Shown: positions 1 through 8,418, counted from the first letter of the stretch. The stretch is DNA of 26,486 bases from Pirum gemmata (GCA_002812295.1 PDIN01000017.1:1-26486); one strand, 5' to 3'. Notes: a model not told the origin generated them from the letters alone. Numbers and translations are program-made.

Positions 1-15
1 AAAAAAAAAAAAAAA

Positions 16-45
<30 letters not shown>
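1..45 (+). repeat. Poly(A) tract abutting a start codon
   Basis: Nineteen A, then GT, then about 25 A run directly into the ATG at 46. Similar coding-strand poly(A) tracts precede other genes in this window. The window begins inside this tract, so its true length is unknown. Confidence 0.9.
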
Positions 46-46
<1 letters not shown>

Positions 47-483
47 TGTTTTTAAACTCCTTGGATAATTGGAAATTTAGCAATTCCAAAATTTTGTTTA
101 GATACATAGAAAATGTCTTAATATATAAATACAACTTTTTTCCACAACTTAATTATTTTTTAAATCAATTACAATTTACTTGTACAGAAGATTTTTTTGA
201 ATTTTTTAGTTTAAGTTGTGAGATATTCAAAAATAAAATTATAGTCGATGATTACGACCTCTTAATGATGTTAAAACATATAATATTAAATAGTTTAAAA
301 TTATATAAAGATCAGTTCTTATACTATTCCCAAAGTTTATCGGGATTAAGCTTAGAATTATTTATGGAATTCATTACTAATACTCTTATCAATCTTCCAT
401 TTAGTAATATTATTGAGTGCGAGGTACAAGAATACTTTCTCGACGTACTATTATACTGTGTTAGCATTAATAATATGAAATAA
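46..483 (+). CDS. Hypothetical protein, 145 aa
   Basis: I do not recognise this protein. It is rich in Phe, Leu, Asn and Tyr, looks mostly helical, and has a few cysteines (for example in FTCTEDF and SLSCEIF) but no motif I can name. No signal peptide or clear membrane segment is seen. The ATG follows a poly(A) tract directly, as for several better supported genes here, which favours this start. Its last 17 bases overlap the 3' end of the convergent fucosyltransferase-like gene. It is accepted as a gene because it fills the space in one long open frame and matches the window's leader pattern. Confidence 0.6.
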
Positions 484-1603
484 CTTTAACATTGTCGTTC
501 AATTTCAATGGTTGTGAACTAAAGTTACCCTTTTGACATGGGATGTAAATGTTAGTGTTACTAAGAAGTAAAACATCCATCAAAGCATCGCGACCCTTCT
601 GAAAGTTCGATATGGGATGTTGACCTCGATGGATACTCATGTTTTGGAATTGGCCCCAGTGTTGACATTTTTTTGATTGATGACGTCCATCGGCTCGGCA
701 CTCGGTAGTGTCTCCAAGATCAATACCACTAGTACTAGCGGGACTCCTATAGGCATCCGGGTTAGTGTGAACGGGGATTTTTTGGGCTTGAAACTTAGCC
801 TGCATGTATTCCACGAAAGGTTTTTCGTCCGAGGCTACAAACAAAGCTACCTTCTCTTTTTTCTTGTTTATGATATTTTGAATAAATTTGAACACTTCTT
901 CATAATTAGCATGTTTATTTTTTTCCAAGTCTTCTTTGTCATGGTTTCCAAAAAACTTGTCGGTACCCCTATAATGTACACTAATTGACAAATCCGAGTC
1001 CGGGTTCGGCCAAGGGATTTTGGCTTGCAAGCTTTGCAAGTAAGTTGTCATTGCCGGGTTTATTCGGAAAAATTTTTTATAACTTTTTTGTGTAGCGGCT
1101 GTCCCCATCCTATTGCGCATAACCTCGGTAAAAGTCCGACTAGTGTAACAGAACAAACTTTGAGTGCTGATGTGAGGGAGGTTGTATTTTAAGGCTTCAG
1201 TAAATTCTTTTGGAGTTTTTTTGTACTTGGTTATCATGTCTAGGTGATTAGGAAATAGTTTTGGGTAGGAAAAATAGCTATACCACCAACTATCTTCGTT
1301 ATTTTGATTATTCAACTTGGCATCGTAATAGTAACCTCGGTTAAAAAGAAATATGGGTTGTAAATTGTTATGTTCGGCTAAATTCATACAACAATGAGCG
1401 TTATGGACCCACCAAAAAAACCCGCCTTCGTCAGTTTCGTTTACTTTAAATAAGGGAAATATAATAACTCCCCTGTACTGTTGTTCAGGAACTATAAAAT
1501 TTTCTCGGACTGATAATGATAGACTAGGTTTTAAACAAATTACAATAAATACAATTAAAAACAATATTGTAATTACTGTCGATCCTGAAAAGCATAACCG
1601 CAT
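467..1603 (-). CDS. Fucosyltransferase-like glycosyltransferase, type II membrane protein
   Basis: This 378-aa protein probably transfers a sugar, likely fucose from GDP-fucose, to a glycan or protein. Residues about 8-24 form one hydrophobic helix after a short basic N-terminus, fitting a signal anchor with a lumenal catalytic domain. Residues 210-216 (HYRGTDK) match the donor-binding H-x-R-x-x-D-K type motif of the NodZ/FUT8 and related fucosyltransferase superfamily. Residues 255-260 (FVASDE) and the C-terminal DALMDVLLLSNTN segment with a following NFSS fit the later conserved blocks of that fold. WWVHNAH near residue 65 is the expected N-terminal donor-side region. Substrate is not determinable; an O-fucosyltransferase or alpha-1,2/1,6 enzyme are all possible. 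The start follows an AT-rich gap shared with the divergent DnaJ gene. Confidence 0.7.
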   Translation of the reverse strand: MRLCFSGSTVITILFLIVFIVICLKPSLSLSVRENFIVPEQQYRGVIIFPLFKVNETDEGGFFWWVHNAHCCMNLAEHNNLQPIFLFNRGYYYDAKLNNQNNEDSWWYSYFSYPKLFPNHLDMITKYKKTPKEFTEALKYNLPHISTQSLFCYTSRTFTEVMRNRMGTAATQKSYKKFFRINPAMTTYLQSLQAKIPWPNPDSDLSISVHYRGTDKFFGNHDKEDLEKNKHANYEEVFKFIQNIINKKKEKVALFVASDEKPFVEYMQAKFQAQKIPVHTNPDAYRSPASTSGIDLGDTTECRADGRHQSKKCQHWGQFQNMSIHRGQHPISNFQKGRDALMDVLLLSNTNIYIPCQKGNFSSQPLKLNDNVKVISYY

Positions 1604-1645
1604 TTTTATTTATTATTTAAAAAATAAACTTTCAATTAAAAAAAA

Positions 1646-2761
1646 ATGATTCAGAAAGATTTATATGACATACTTAATATTGATCAAAAAGCCAGTAGTG
1701 ATGAAATAAAGAAAGCTTACAAACGACAGGCTTTAAAAAAGCATCCCGATAAACGAAAACAAGAAGAAGACCAGGAGAAAGTAAAAGAAGAATTTCTCAA
1801 GGTTCAACTGGCTTACGAGGTTTTGTCGGACAATCATAAACGTATTGTATATGATCAGACTGGACAAATACCCAATAAAAATAATGGCCCTGACGATTTG
1901 GTTGATATTCATACGGCCTTTTCGGATTTATTTCAAGGGTTTTTTAACCCATTTCAAACCTCCTCGGACATTTCTCAACTTTTTAATTTGGGAGGTAATC
2001 AACATGCCGCAAAATATGAATATCGCAATCCAAATTTACCACCATTGACTCCTCCTACACCTACCAATACTATTCAAAAGTTTACATTACAAGAGTTGTT
2101 TGAAGGATGTGAAAAAGAACTTGAAATAACTCGGCATGTTGGTTGTAAGAAATGCAACGAAGAGGGTAGCTTGCCTTGTGACCGGGGTTCTTGTACGCAA
2201 TGTATGGGATCAGGGAATTTGTCTACCAAAAGACAAATGGGCAATATTTTTATGATGACCAATGAACTTTGTAAATATTGTCTTGGACGTGGAATATCTA
2301 TAGAAAAATATTGTTCAAAATGCAATGGCTATGGACATCAGGCCAAAACCAAGAATGTAAAACTTAAAGTCGACCCACAAACTTACACTCATAACGACAC
2401 CATTCCTCTCGACAGCGATTCGTTCAAAGACTATTCCATTACTGTCTCTATTAGTAATTTTAAACACGGTAAGTATTTTTATAAAAATGAAGAACCACAT
2501 AACTTGTGGTATAATCTTGTTATTCCTTACACTTCCAGCATTGCCGGTTTTAAAAAGGATATACGGCTCTTGGATAATCATATTTTTTCTTTGCAATATA
2601 ATAAATCTATTCTGACTTCTAATACTATTCTCCGTTTTAAAAATTATGGCTTAACCTACAAGGGCTATTTATGTGTTAACATTATTATTAACAATCCGCC
2701 TTTAAATGTTAGCCGTGAAGATAAACTTACCATCAAGACCATATTGGACAAATATATATAA
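1646..2761 (+). CDS. dnaJ: DnaJ-type Hsp40 co-chaperone
   Basis: A 371-aa type I Hsp40. Residues 4-70 form a J domain with the HPD motif at 33-35, which in this family stimulates Hsp70 ATPase activity. A short linker containing Gly, Phe and Asn follows (about 93-120). The zinc-binding domain has four C-x2-C pairs at 167/170, 183/186, 209/212 and 223/226, the third and fourth keeping the CxxCxGxG character (CLGRG, CNGYG) and the first lacking it. A substrate-binding C-terminal region runs to the end. The protein should work with the host Hsp70 or a viral Hsp70 elsewhere in the genome; no Hsp70 gene is in this window. An A-rich stretch touches the ATG. Length is normal for DnaJ/DNAJA proteins. 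Confidence 0.93.
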   Translation: MIQKDLYDILNIDQKASSDEIKKAYKRQALKKHPDKRKQEEDQEKVKEEFLKVQLAYEVLSDNHKRIVYDQTGQIPNKNNGPDDLVDIHTAFSDLFQGFFNPFQTSSDISQLFNLGGNQHAAKYEYRNPNLPPLTPPTPTNTIQKFTLQELFEGCEKELEITRHVGCKKCNEEGSLPCDRGSCTQCMGSGNLSTKRQMGNIFMMTNELCKYCLGRGISIEKYCSKCNGYGHQAKTKNVKLKVDPQTYTHNDTIPLDSDSFKDYSITVSISNFKHGKYFYKNEEPHNLWYNLVIPYTSSIAGFKKDIRLLDNHIFSLQYNKSILTSNTILRFKNYGLTYKGYLCVNIIINNPPLNVSREDKLTIKTILDKYI

Positions 2762-2795
2762 AAATCAAATTAGAAACTTGTACTCGTAACAACAA

Positions 2796-3404
2796 ATGGA
2801 AGTTGAAATATCTCAAGAAAAACTTTATTCATTATTGAATAGAAAACAAAAATTAAACATACCCTTGGAATTAGTAGACAGTTTTTGTCATTCATCTCGG
2901 GATAAGTTTTATCAAAGGACCCATAAAACTTTAGAACAAAATTGTTGGTTGGTGATAAATACCCGACGTAATGTGTCTTATATTACCATGGAATGCTTTA
3001 AAAATAATATAGATTTTACCTTCAACTCTAGTCTCAACAAAGAACAGATTTTTTTTATTTTAAAATATCAAAATTATATTTTTTTAAAATGTAATAAATG
3101 TGATGAACTTTCAATTAATAGGGAATGGTTAACTAATATTGAATGTATATCCGAGTTAAAAATGTTAGAACAAGATAATAGTCCCAACCCTGAAGAGATT
3201 TTTATTTGCAAACATTGCGAGATCAGCGAAATTTATAAATATAGCGTTAATGATGTTTGTGTTATTTGCCTAACTACTTTAAATGATGCAGCTAGAATGA
3301 AAACTGAGTGTCAACATTATTTTCATAAACATTGTTTAGAAAACTATATAAATAAAAGAACTGAAAAACTTATTTTATGTCCAATATGCCGAAAAGAATT
3401 ATAA
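2796..3404 (+). CDS. RING-H2 finger protein, probable E3 ubiquitin ligase
   Basis: A 202-aa protein ending in a complete C3H2C3 RING finger: C155, C158, C172, H174, H177, C180, C195, C198. RING-H2 domains bind a ubiquitin-loaded E2, so the protein is probably an E3 ligase redirecting host ubiquitin. Upstream, two more C-x2-C pairs (C99/C102 and C138/C141) could form a separate zinc ribbon. The first 90 residues are unrecognised and presumably bind the target. There is no membrane segment. It lies 34 nt after dnaJ on the same strand and may be co-expressed. The RING call is firm; ligase activity and substrate are inferred. Confidence 0.85.
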   Translation: MEVEISQEKLYSLLNRKQKLNIPLELVDSFCHSSRDKFYQRTHKTLEQNCWLVINTRRNVSYITMECFKNNIDFTFNSSLNKEQIFFILKYQNYIFLKCNKCDELSINREWLTNIECISELKMLEQDNSPNPEEIFICKHCEISEIYKYSVNDVCVICLTTLNDAARMKTECQHYFHKHCLENYINKRTEKLILCPICRKEL

Positions 3405-3440
3405 AAAAATAAAAATAAAAATAAAAATAAAAATAAAAAT
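3405..3440 (+). repeat. (AAAAAT)n tract leading into a start codon
   Basis: About six copies of the hexamer AAAAAT lie between the RING gene stop and the next ATG, and the last unit supplies the AT of that ATG. The same hexamer repeats at 12443-12505. Confidence 0.85.
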
Positions 3441-4074
3441 GGGAAGACCTTTACCTATTGAAATTGATTTATTAAAATGCCTGGTACCAAACTCCGACGT
3501 CAGGGGACTAGCTGTTAAAGGAGGAATATTCATATCCCGAATCTTTGAAAAATATAGGTTGACCTCCTTGAATTATAATAATCAAGTTTATACTGACCGA
3601 CCTTGTCCATCAACAACATACATTGAACACCGGCAAGACTGTGAAACTCTACAAAACTACGAAACCATCATCGATGCCGAGTTTGAAGATTTTGAGTGCA
3701 CTTATCACGCTTTAAAATCTCCTTTAAATAATAATAATGCTACCATAGAAAATTTAATTTATAACTTGGACTACAATAATACATTGTTAACGTTTGGTGA
3801 CTATACCGAAATTGTCTTTAAATCCTATACATCATCGGGTACGACTGGTGATATTCATACTGGTGCCGATCATCCTGGTATTAGACTACCAAATTTTCAA
3901 CAAATTAAACTAGAGTTACCATGCAGCGCCGTGTTATTTCGCAATGCCTTGTTTTTAATAAAAAAAAATAAGTTTGAAAATTGGATTGAGTTATTTGTTA
4001 ACTTAAATGTAAGATCTATAGTAAACAAAAAATACAAGAAATTAAAATTTGATTTAAATTTTACTTTATTATAA
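3439..4074 (+). CDS. Hypothetical protein, 211 aa
   Basis: I do not recognise this protein. It starts MGRPLPIEIDLLKCLVPNSD and has a Gly/Thr-rich segment in the middle (SSGTTGDIHTGADHPG) that looks like a loop, then a basic C-terminal stretch (KKNKFENWIELF, VNKKYKKLKFDL). No signal peptide or membrane helix is visible. Codon use and composition match its neighbours. It is preceded by an AAAAAT hexamer tract that merges into the ATG and ends 11 nt from the convergent VLTF-like gene. It could be a small virion or transcription-associated protein, but the sequence gives no direct support for either. Confidence 0.65.
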   Translation: MGRPLPIEIDLLKCLVPNSDVRGLAVKGGIFISRIFEKYRLTSLNYNNQVYTDRPCPSTTYIEHRQDCETLQNYETIIDAEFEDFECTYHALKSPLNNNNATIENLIYNLDYNNTLLTFGDYTEIVFKSYTSSGTTGDIHTGADHPGIRLPNFQQIKLELPCSAVLFRNALFLIKKNKFENWIELFVNLNVRSIVNKKYKKLKFDLNFTLL

Positions 4075-4085
4075 TAAATAAATAA

Positions 4086-4985
4086 TTATAAAGATATTTG
4101 TTTTTCGAAAATACTACCAATCGGACGAATTTCCGGGATAGACCATTTAACTTGTCCGTGGTATAAATAACGAATATTACTATTGTTATTACGAAACTCG
4201 TCAATGGTTTGCGTACCACAATAAGTGTTTAAAATGCGCCAATGACTAGCCGGGACTAGGAATTTATCACTACCATAAATAAAATTAAACAATTTATAAA
4301 GTAAATCTTTTGAATTTTCTAATTTCGATTCATGAGGGGCATTTTCTTCAATATAGGCTAAGCAGCAATTAAAGGAACAAAACAACCCATCAGTTAAAAA
4401 ATAATTTTTGGCCTCATAATAAGTAGACACAAACGCGTGTTGAACCTTTTTCCCTTGTACGTTTTCGGATTTTTTTGTCTTCCGAGTTCTACCAATCTTA
4501 GGTCGAGTCTTCTTCTCATTGTTCTCATTGGTTGCCGGATTCGTATTCGGAGTCGGTGTCGGTGTCGGTGTCGGAGTCGGTGTAGTATCGGTTTCAATTT
4601 TACGACTAGGTGTCTCATCTTGGTAGCAGGAAACATCAACTAGTGGTGATGTATTGTTACTATTATTAATGATGGTTTCATTAGCCTCCAAATCCAACGG
4701 GATCCGAATTTGATAATGGTTTTTAGTATTGTGGTTCAGGTACTTCTTATACATAATAGATGGTATATATTGAACTGGGCATCCCAAAGGTAAATTATCA
4801 AAGGCATGGTGACACCAATGACACCGCATACCGTTCTTGTAAGTTTTTAATAACTCATTGTAATCAATGGTTTGCATAATACAATGATGTTTCTTCTTAC
4901 TCTCATCAAGAAAAAAATAATTTTCCTTAATTACAGCAGGCTTCTGACATGGTTCTTCTAAAGAAGAAGAAGAAGAAATCGACAT
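4086..4985 (-). CDS. FCS/MYM-type zinc-finger protein, VLTF-2/3-like late transcription factor
   Basis: A 299-aa protein with two cysteine pairs split by a linker: C55-x2-C58 in a block reading RCHWCHHAFDNLPLGCPV, and C203-x3-C207 in a block reading DGLFCSFNCCLAY. This pairing and a later block (SHWRILNTYCGTQTIDEFR) resemble the FCS/MYM-type zinc-finger proteins of large DNA viruses annotated as poxvirus late transcription factor (VLTF) homologues, which act with the viral RNA polymerase on late genes. Between the pairs lies a low-complexity linker with a Thr-Pro repeat (about 134-147) and a basic stretch (about 159-181). The N-terminus has a Ser run. I am sure of the zinc-binding architecture; VLTF-2 versus VLTF-3 is not settled by eye. 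Confidence 0.68.
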   Translation of the reverse strand: MSISSSSSLEEPCQKPAVIKENYFFLDESKKKHHCIMQTIDYNELLKTYKNGMRCHWCHHAFDNLPLGCPVQYIPSIMYKKYLNHNTKNHYQIRIPLDLEANETIINNSNNTSPLVDVSCYQDETPSRKIETDTTPTPTPTPTPTPNTNPATNENNEKKTRPKIGRTRKTKKSENVQGKKVQHAFVSTYYEAKNYFLTDGLFCSFNCCLAYIEENAPHESKLENSKDLLYKLFNFIYGSDKFLVPASHWRILNTYCGTQTIDEFRNNNSNIRYLYHGQVKWSIPEIRPIGSIFEKQISL

Positions 4986-5071
4986 TTTTTTTAATATAAA
5001 TAAATAATTTACCTAACTAAAAAAGACAAAATTGTTTTTTGTTTGCTTTCGTTCATCTATATATACTAAAA

Positions 5072-6067
5072 ATGAATGAAGACTACTGTTATTTTTATAA
5101 AAATATTGCAATGTTTGGTGCAATGCCATCATTAGACAGTTTCCAAGAACTAATTTTCAAATATAATGTGTCGTACATTATTAATTTAACGAACGAACAT
5201 GATCAATATTCATTTAACACTTGTCATATTCATCAAAAGGGACAAGTATATATTTATTGTAATTACAATAATATGACGGGGTACAAAACCATCAATCATT
5301 TTAATTTACCAATTGAAGATTCTAAAGTCCCTACCACTACCGAAGACAAGGTATGGTTTTACTCTTTATTGGTTCGTTTAACAAAACTCATTCAAGAAAA
5401 GACTATTAACGAAAATAATTGTTTATATATCCATTGTAAAGGTGGTCATGGTCGGTCGGGGGTATTGGTAGCTTGTTTGCTTATGATGCTTAAGGTGGCC
5501 GAGAACCCACAACAAGCCTTGGACATGACTAAAAAAGCCCACTCAACAAGAAAAATGAAACAAAAATGGAAAGATATTGGTAGTCCACAAACTAATATTC
5601 AGAAAAATTTTGTTCGCAAATTTCAATCCGTCATTCGGTTTCACAAGCATCAACAAAAACACCCAAACGAGTTTGATATTCTTCGTCCTACTTATTATCA
5701 AGAACTTGTCTTCCCCGGACAAGGTTCCTTCTATTCTGCAAATGGGGCTTTTTATATGTTAAGTAACTTGGAATTTTCTCAAACTGACTACTCTAATCCC
5801 GAAAAAGTAAAGGAACTATTGTATAAAATTAATAAACAAAAATTTACCTGGTACCCTCATAATATGGTATTGTTAAGTACAATGAATCGGCCGTTGTATT
5901 ACATTAACCGTTACGACACCTTACAAGGCGTGGAATACAATACAATTACTAACCAACTTTCGGGTAAAAATCTAATGGGTCAAGTTTTGATGGACATTAG
6001 AACAGAATTCATTAACTTTTTTGAGAATCAAGTGATATTTGAAAAGAAAAATTATTTGTTTTTGTAA
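5072..6067 (+). CDS. Dual-specificity protein phosphatase with C-terminal NADAR-like region
   Basis: I chose the ATG at 5072 rather than an in-frame ATG at 5039, because the earlier start adds an unconserved hydrophobic stretch over the AT-rich leader. The resulting 331-aa protein has the cysteine phosphatase signature HCKGGHGRSG at residues 121-130, with nucleophile C122 and R128 (CX5R). Asp candidates lie upstream in EDSKVP, as expected for the general acid loop. This should dephosphorylate phospho-Tyr/Ser/Thr proteins, RNA 5' ends or lipids. After a GSPQTNIQKNFVRKF segment a second region of about 110 residues begins (FYSANGAFYMLSNLEFS) and ends SGKNLMGQVLMDIR, resembling the start and end of NADAR (ADP-ribosyl-N-glycosidase-related) domains. 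The middle NADAR motifs are not obvious, so that half may be degenerate. Confidence 0.8.
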   Translation: MNEDYCYFYKNIAMFGAMPSLDSFQELIFKYNVSYIINLTNEHDQYSFNTCHIHQKGQVYIYCNYNNMTGYKTINHFNLPIEDSKVPTTTEDKVWFYSLLVRLTKLIQEKTINENNCLYIHCKGGHGRSGVLVACLLMMLKVAENPQQALDMTKKAHSTRKMKQKWKDIGSPQTNIQKNFVRKFQSVIRFHKHQQKHPNEFDILRPTYYQELVFPGQGSFYSANGAFYMLSNLEFSQTDYSNPEKVKELLYKINKQKFTWYPHNMVLLSTMNRPLYYINRYDTLQGVEYNTITNQLSGKNLMGQVLMDIRTEFINFFENQVIFEKKNYLFL

Positions 6068-6095
6068 ATTTAAAAATAAGCTAAAGACCAAATAA

Positions 6096-7769
6096 ATGAA
6101 AAACCCTGTGGTACATCAACCCGAGGACTACAAAAATCGCAAAAATAACATAAATCACATAAATCACATAAATCACATAAATCACAAAAATCACAACAAG
6201 GTAAACAAAAAACCCGAGGATTACGAGGACAACAAAAAACCCGAGGTAAACGAGGACAACAAAAATCCCGAGGATTACGAGGTACCCGAGAAGCCTGAGG
6301 AAACCAAGCCTGAGGAAACCAAGCCTGAGGAAACCAAGTATGAGGAACACGAAAATACCGAGGAACAACCTGGCCACGAAAAAGACTTATATGATACATT
6401 AGTTTGCAGTGCCGGACAAATAAAAGGCATTTCTTTTTTAGGAGCTATACAAAGGCTTATTGACGACGGGCGTTTTGACCAAAGCAAGGTAAAGAATTAT
6501 GTAGGAATTTCTATTGGGGCTGCCTTAAATTTGTTTCTAGCCATGGGTTTTACACCAAAAGAGATTATAATGTTAATATGTATAAAAAAACATTATCTTG
6601 ATTCGCTTAGTAACATTAACTTTATAAATGGAGTCTCTTGTAAAGGAGCCGCTGATATTGAAATGTTACTTAAACTAATCAAAGAAATGGTTTGTATAAA
6701 ACTAATAGCTTTAGGTATGCGCATTAGTGTTTCGAATAGCAATGTCAAGCTTTCCTTTTCGGATGTTTATAATTTATTTGGTACCAATATTAACATTGGT
6801 ACTTACAACTTTACTAAATATTCCATGGAATTTCTTAACCGACAAAATAACCCGCATATGGATGTTATAGAAGCTTGTCGTCTAGCCCTATCTATTCCTT
6901 TATTTTTCGAAACACCCATGTATAATTACCAATATTATTTTGACGGAGCAGTATTTAATAGCTTCCCGATATTTAATACGGTATATTACAAGCATAAACT
7001 AGCGACGGTTTTTGAAAAGAAGAACAAATGCTATAACCGAAGAAATTTAAGAACCTACAAAGAAAAATTACGACAAATGAAAAAACATGAAATCAATAAA
7101 GATGCTACTTATCCCAATGCGCCAATAGTAAACAAGAATTTTGCTTTAGACTACTTATCTAGCCCTATTATTATTGAACCAAGAAAAAATAAAAGAATTC
7201 TTGGCCTATTTGCCATCAATATTCCTCACTCGGAAAAGCATCTTTCAGAATTTAATGTAAAAGATTTTTTTTCAGAAGTCAATTCAATTTTAACTTCCGG
7301 AACAAGTTTAGAAAAAATGTTTTTTCAAACCTATTTACATGACTATGCCGACATAGTACCAATTTATGTTTACAATGAACCACAAATGTGGCAAATGAGT
7401 AGTGTAAACAAAATCTTTTTCTTAGACATGTTTGCCAATGCTTATGAACAAGCAAATAATTGGACTCAAGTGTATCTTGACAACGATGTGACCGATACCG
7501 AATCTTCCGACGAAGAAGATGAATATATTTTAATAAACGATCAGACTGATCCTTCATTAACACTTCCACTCCCACTTCCACCTTCACCTGCCCCTTCATT
7601 AACACTACCACCATCTTCATTACTAACACCTTCACCTTCATTACCTCCACCACCATCAGCAGCACCACCATCAGCAGCACCACCATCAGCAGCACCACCA
7701 TCAGCAGCACCACCATCAACATCACTAGCAACACCACCATCAGCAGCACTACCATCAACAGCATTATAA
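6096..7769 (+). CDS. Patatin-like phospholipase with repeat-rich ends
   Basis: A 557-aa protein whose core (about 100-290) is a patatin-like acyl hydrolase. The nucleophile motif GISIG puts the catalytic Ser at 139, and the DGA motif at 283-285 supplies the Asp of the Ser-Asp dyad. The oxyanion region, normally Gly-rich, reads SAGQIKG (105-111). The enzyme would release fatty acids from membrane lipids. Residues 1-95 are low complexity: NHI units then Pro-Glu-rich units including three PEETK copies. The C-terminus has an acidic patch (about 469-480) followed by about 75 residues of Pro/Ser/Ala/Leu, mostly PPSAA units. No signal peptide is seen. The last 229 bases overlap an antisense ORF. A role in host membrane remodelling or escape is inference. 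Confidence 0.85.
   Translation: MKNPVVHQPEDYKNRKNNINHINHINHINHKNHNKVNKKPEDYEDNKKPEVNEDNKNPEDYEVPEKPEETKPEETKPEETKYEEHENTEEQPGHEKDLYDTLVCSAGQIKGISFLGAIQRLIDDGRFDQSKVKNYVGISIGAALNLFLAMGFTPKEIIMLICIKKHYLDSLSNINFINGVSCKGAADIEMLLKLIKEMVCIKLIALGMRISVSNSNVKLSFSDVYNLFGTNINIGTYNFTKYSMEFLNRQNNPHMDVIEACRLALSIPLFFETPMYNYQYYFDGAVFNSFPIFNTVYYKHKLATVFEKKNKCYNRRNLRTYKEKLRQMKKHEINKDATYPNAPIVNKNFALDYLSSPIIIEPRKNKRILGLFAINIPHSEKHLSEFNVKDFFSEVNSILTSGTSLEKMFFQTYLHDYADIVPIYVYNEPQMWQMSSVNKIFFLDMFANAYEQANNWTQVYLDNDVTDTESSDEEDEYILINDQTDPSLTLPLPLPPSPAPSLTLPPSSLLTPSPSLPPPPSAAPPSAAPPSAAPPSAAPPSTSLATPPSAALPSTAL
6148..6338 (+). repeat. In-frame 9-nt (NHI) and 15-nt (PEETK) repeats in the lipase gene
   Basis: A CATAAATCA-type 9-mer repeats around 6148-6190 and a 15-mer encoding PEETK repeats three times around 6294-6338. 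Unit lengths are multiples of three, so the reading frame is preserved. Confidence 0.85.
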
Positions 7770-7945
7770 TCAATTTCTATCGGATAAGTAATAATTATAT
7801 TTTTAGATTCAGTATCAATAAAGATCACATTTTCAAACTTTTCTAATCGCTTAGAAATATTTTCAACATTTCTAATTAAAATATCCAATTTTTGTTGAAT
7901 AATATTGAATTGTGTTTCCACATATTGATGTGAAGTTATAAGCAT
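7541..7945 (-). CDS. Small coiled-coil protein with Gly/Asp/Ala repeat tail, antisense overlap with lipase gene
   Basis: A 134-aa ORF. Residues 1-40 look like an amphipathic helix with heptad spacing of Ile/Leu (TQFNIIQQKLDILIRNVENI), so oligomerisation is likely. After residue about 60 the protein becomes DGGAA repeats and a Gly/Ser/Glu/Asn-rich tail. The helical half (7770-7945) lies outside the lipase gene and would otherwise be unexplained, which supports a real gene. The repeat tail overlaps the lipase C-terminus by 229 bp on the opposite strand, in the same microsatellite. It is the last of a short minus-strand series after the collagen-like gene. Function unknown; a fibre or surface component is possible. 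Confidence 0.5.
   Translation of the reverse strand: MLITSHQYVETQFNIIQQKLDILIRNVENISKRLEKFENVIFIDTESKNIIITYPIEIDYNAVDGSAADGGVASDVDGGAADGGAADGGAADGGAADGGGGNEGEGVSNEDGGSVNEGAGEGGSGSGSVNEGSV
7651..7750. repeat. 15-bp microsatellite open on both strands
   Basis: A 15-bp unit built from CCACCATCAGCAGCA is repeated. Plus strand reads Pro-Pro-Ser-Ala-Ala; minus strand reads Asp-Gly-Gly-Ala-Ala. Neither frame contains a stop. Confidence 0.85.
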
Positions 7946-7960
7946 TTTTTTGCTTTATTT

Positions 7961-8098
7961 TCAGATACTGTTTTTTTTTTTAATTAAACTTAAACTTAAA
8001 GTTTCTTTTTCATTTCTTTTTTGTTCCATGATTTTCATTCGATATATTAAATGGTCTAATTGTGTATTGATATCACTAAATCTTTTTTCCCAATCCAT
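7961..8098 (-). CDS. Putative 45-aa helical protein
   Basis: An ATG at 8098 (minus) opens a 45-codon frame starting MDWEKRFSDINTQLDHLIYR and ending at a TGA at 7963-7961, only 15 nt before the next minus-strand start at 7945. The sequence is charged and amphipathic with Leu/Ile spacing compatible with a short coiled coil, similar in style to the ORFs on both sides. A ten-A run near its end encodes Lys. It is short and could be chance in AT-rich DNA; its strand, position and composition are the arguments in favour. Confidence 0.35.
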   Translation of the reverse strand: MDWEKRFSDINTQLDHLIYRMKIMEQKRNEKETLSLSLIKKKNSI

Positions 8099-8131
8099 TA
8101 AATTTATTAAATTTATTAAATTAATTAAAAT

Positions 8132-8389
8132 TTAAAAAAAAAAATTAAAAAAAAAAAAAAGGATTATTTTTGTAATATGATTTGTGATTTCAATATTGTC
8201 AATATCTTGCTCTTCTATTACGGCATTCATCAAAAGTTCAAGATTGGATTTAATTTTATTAAATTTTTGATTTTTTAGCAAATCAGAATTGATATACTTT
8301 TGTGTTTCGGATTTTAAACTAAAGAGAGTGTTTTGGTTTTCTAAATGATCAATGATATCACCCACAGTATTATAGTAAGTACGAGACAT
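8132..8389 (-). CDS. Small helical hypothetical protein, 85 aa
   Basis: The ORF starts MSRTYYNTVGDIIDHLENQN and is predicted helical and charged through about residue 70 (KIKSNLELLMNAVIEEQDIDNIEI). The last dozen residues are Phe-rich only because the frame runs into a poly(A)/poly(T) tract (8132-8160), so the true C-terminus is sensitive to homopolymer length errors. It lies 29 nt downstream of the collagen-like gene on the same strand and precedes two further small helical ORFs. I cannot assign a function. Confidence 0.5.
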   Translation of the reverse strand: MSRTYYNTVGDIIDHLENQNTLFSLKSETQKYINSDLLKNQKFNKIKSNLELLMNAVIEEQDIDNIEITNHITKIILFFFFNFFF

Positions 8390-8418
8390 AATTTTTTAAT
8401 ATATATACATGTTTGTTT

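Noticed and set aside
677-988. 103-aa plus-strand frame
   Set aside because: It lies entirely antisense inside the fucosyltransferase-like gene, whose conserved motifs show the minus strand is coding.
5039-5071. Upstream in-frame ATG for the phosphatase
   Set aside because: The extra 11 residues translate the AT-rich leader; the ATG at 5072 follows an A-rich stretch like other starts here.
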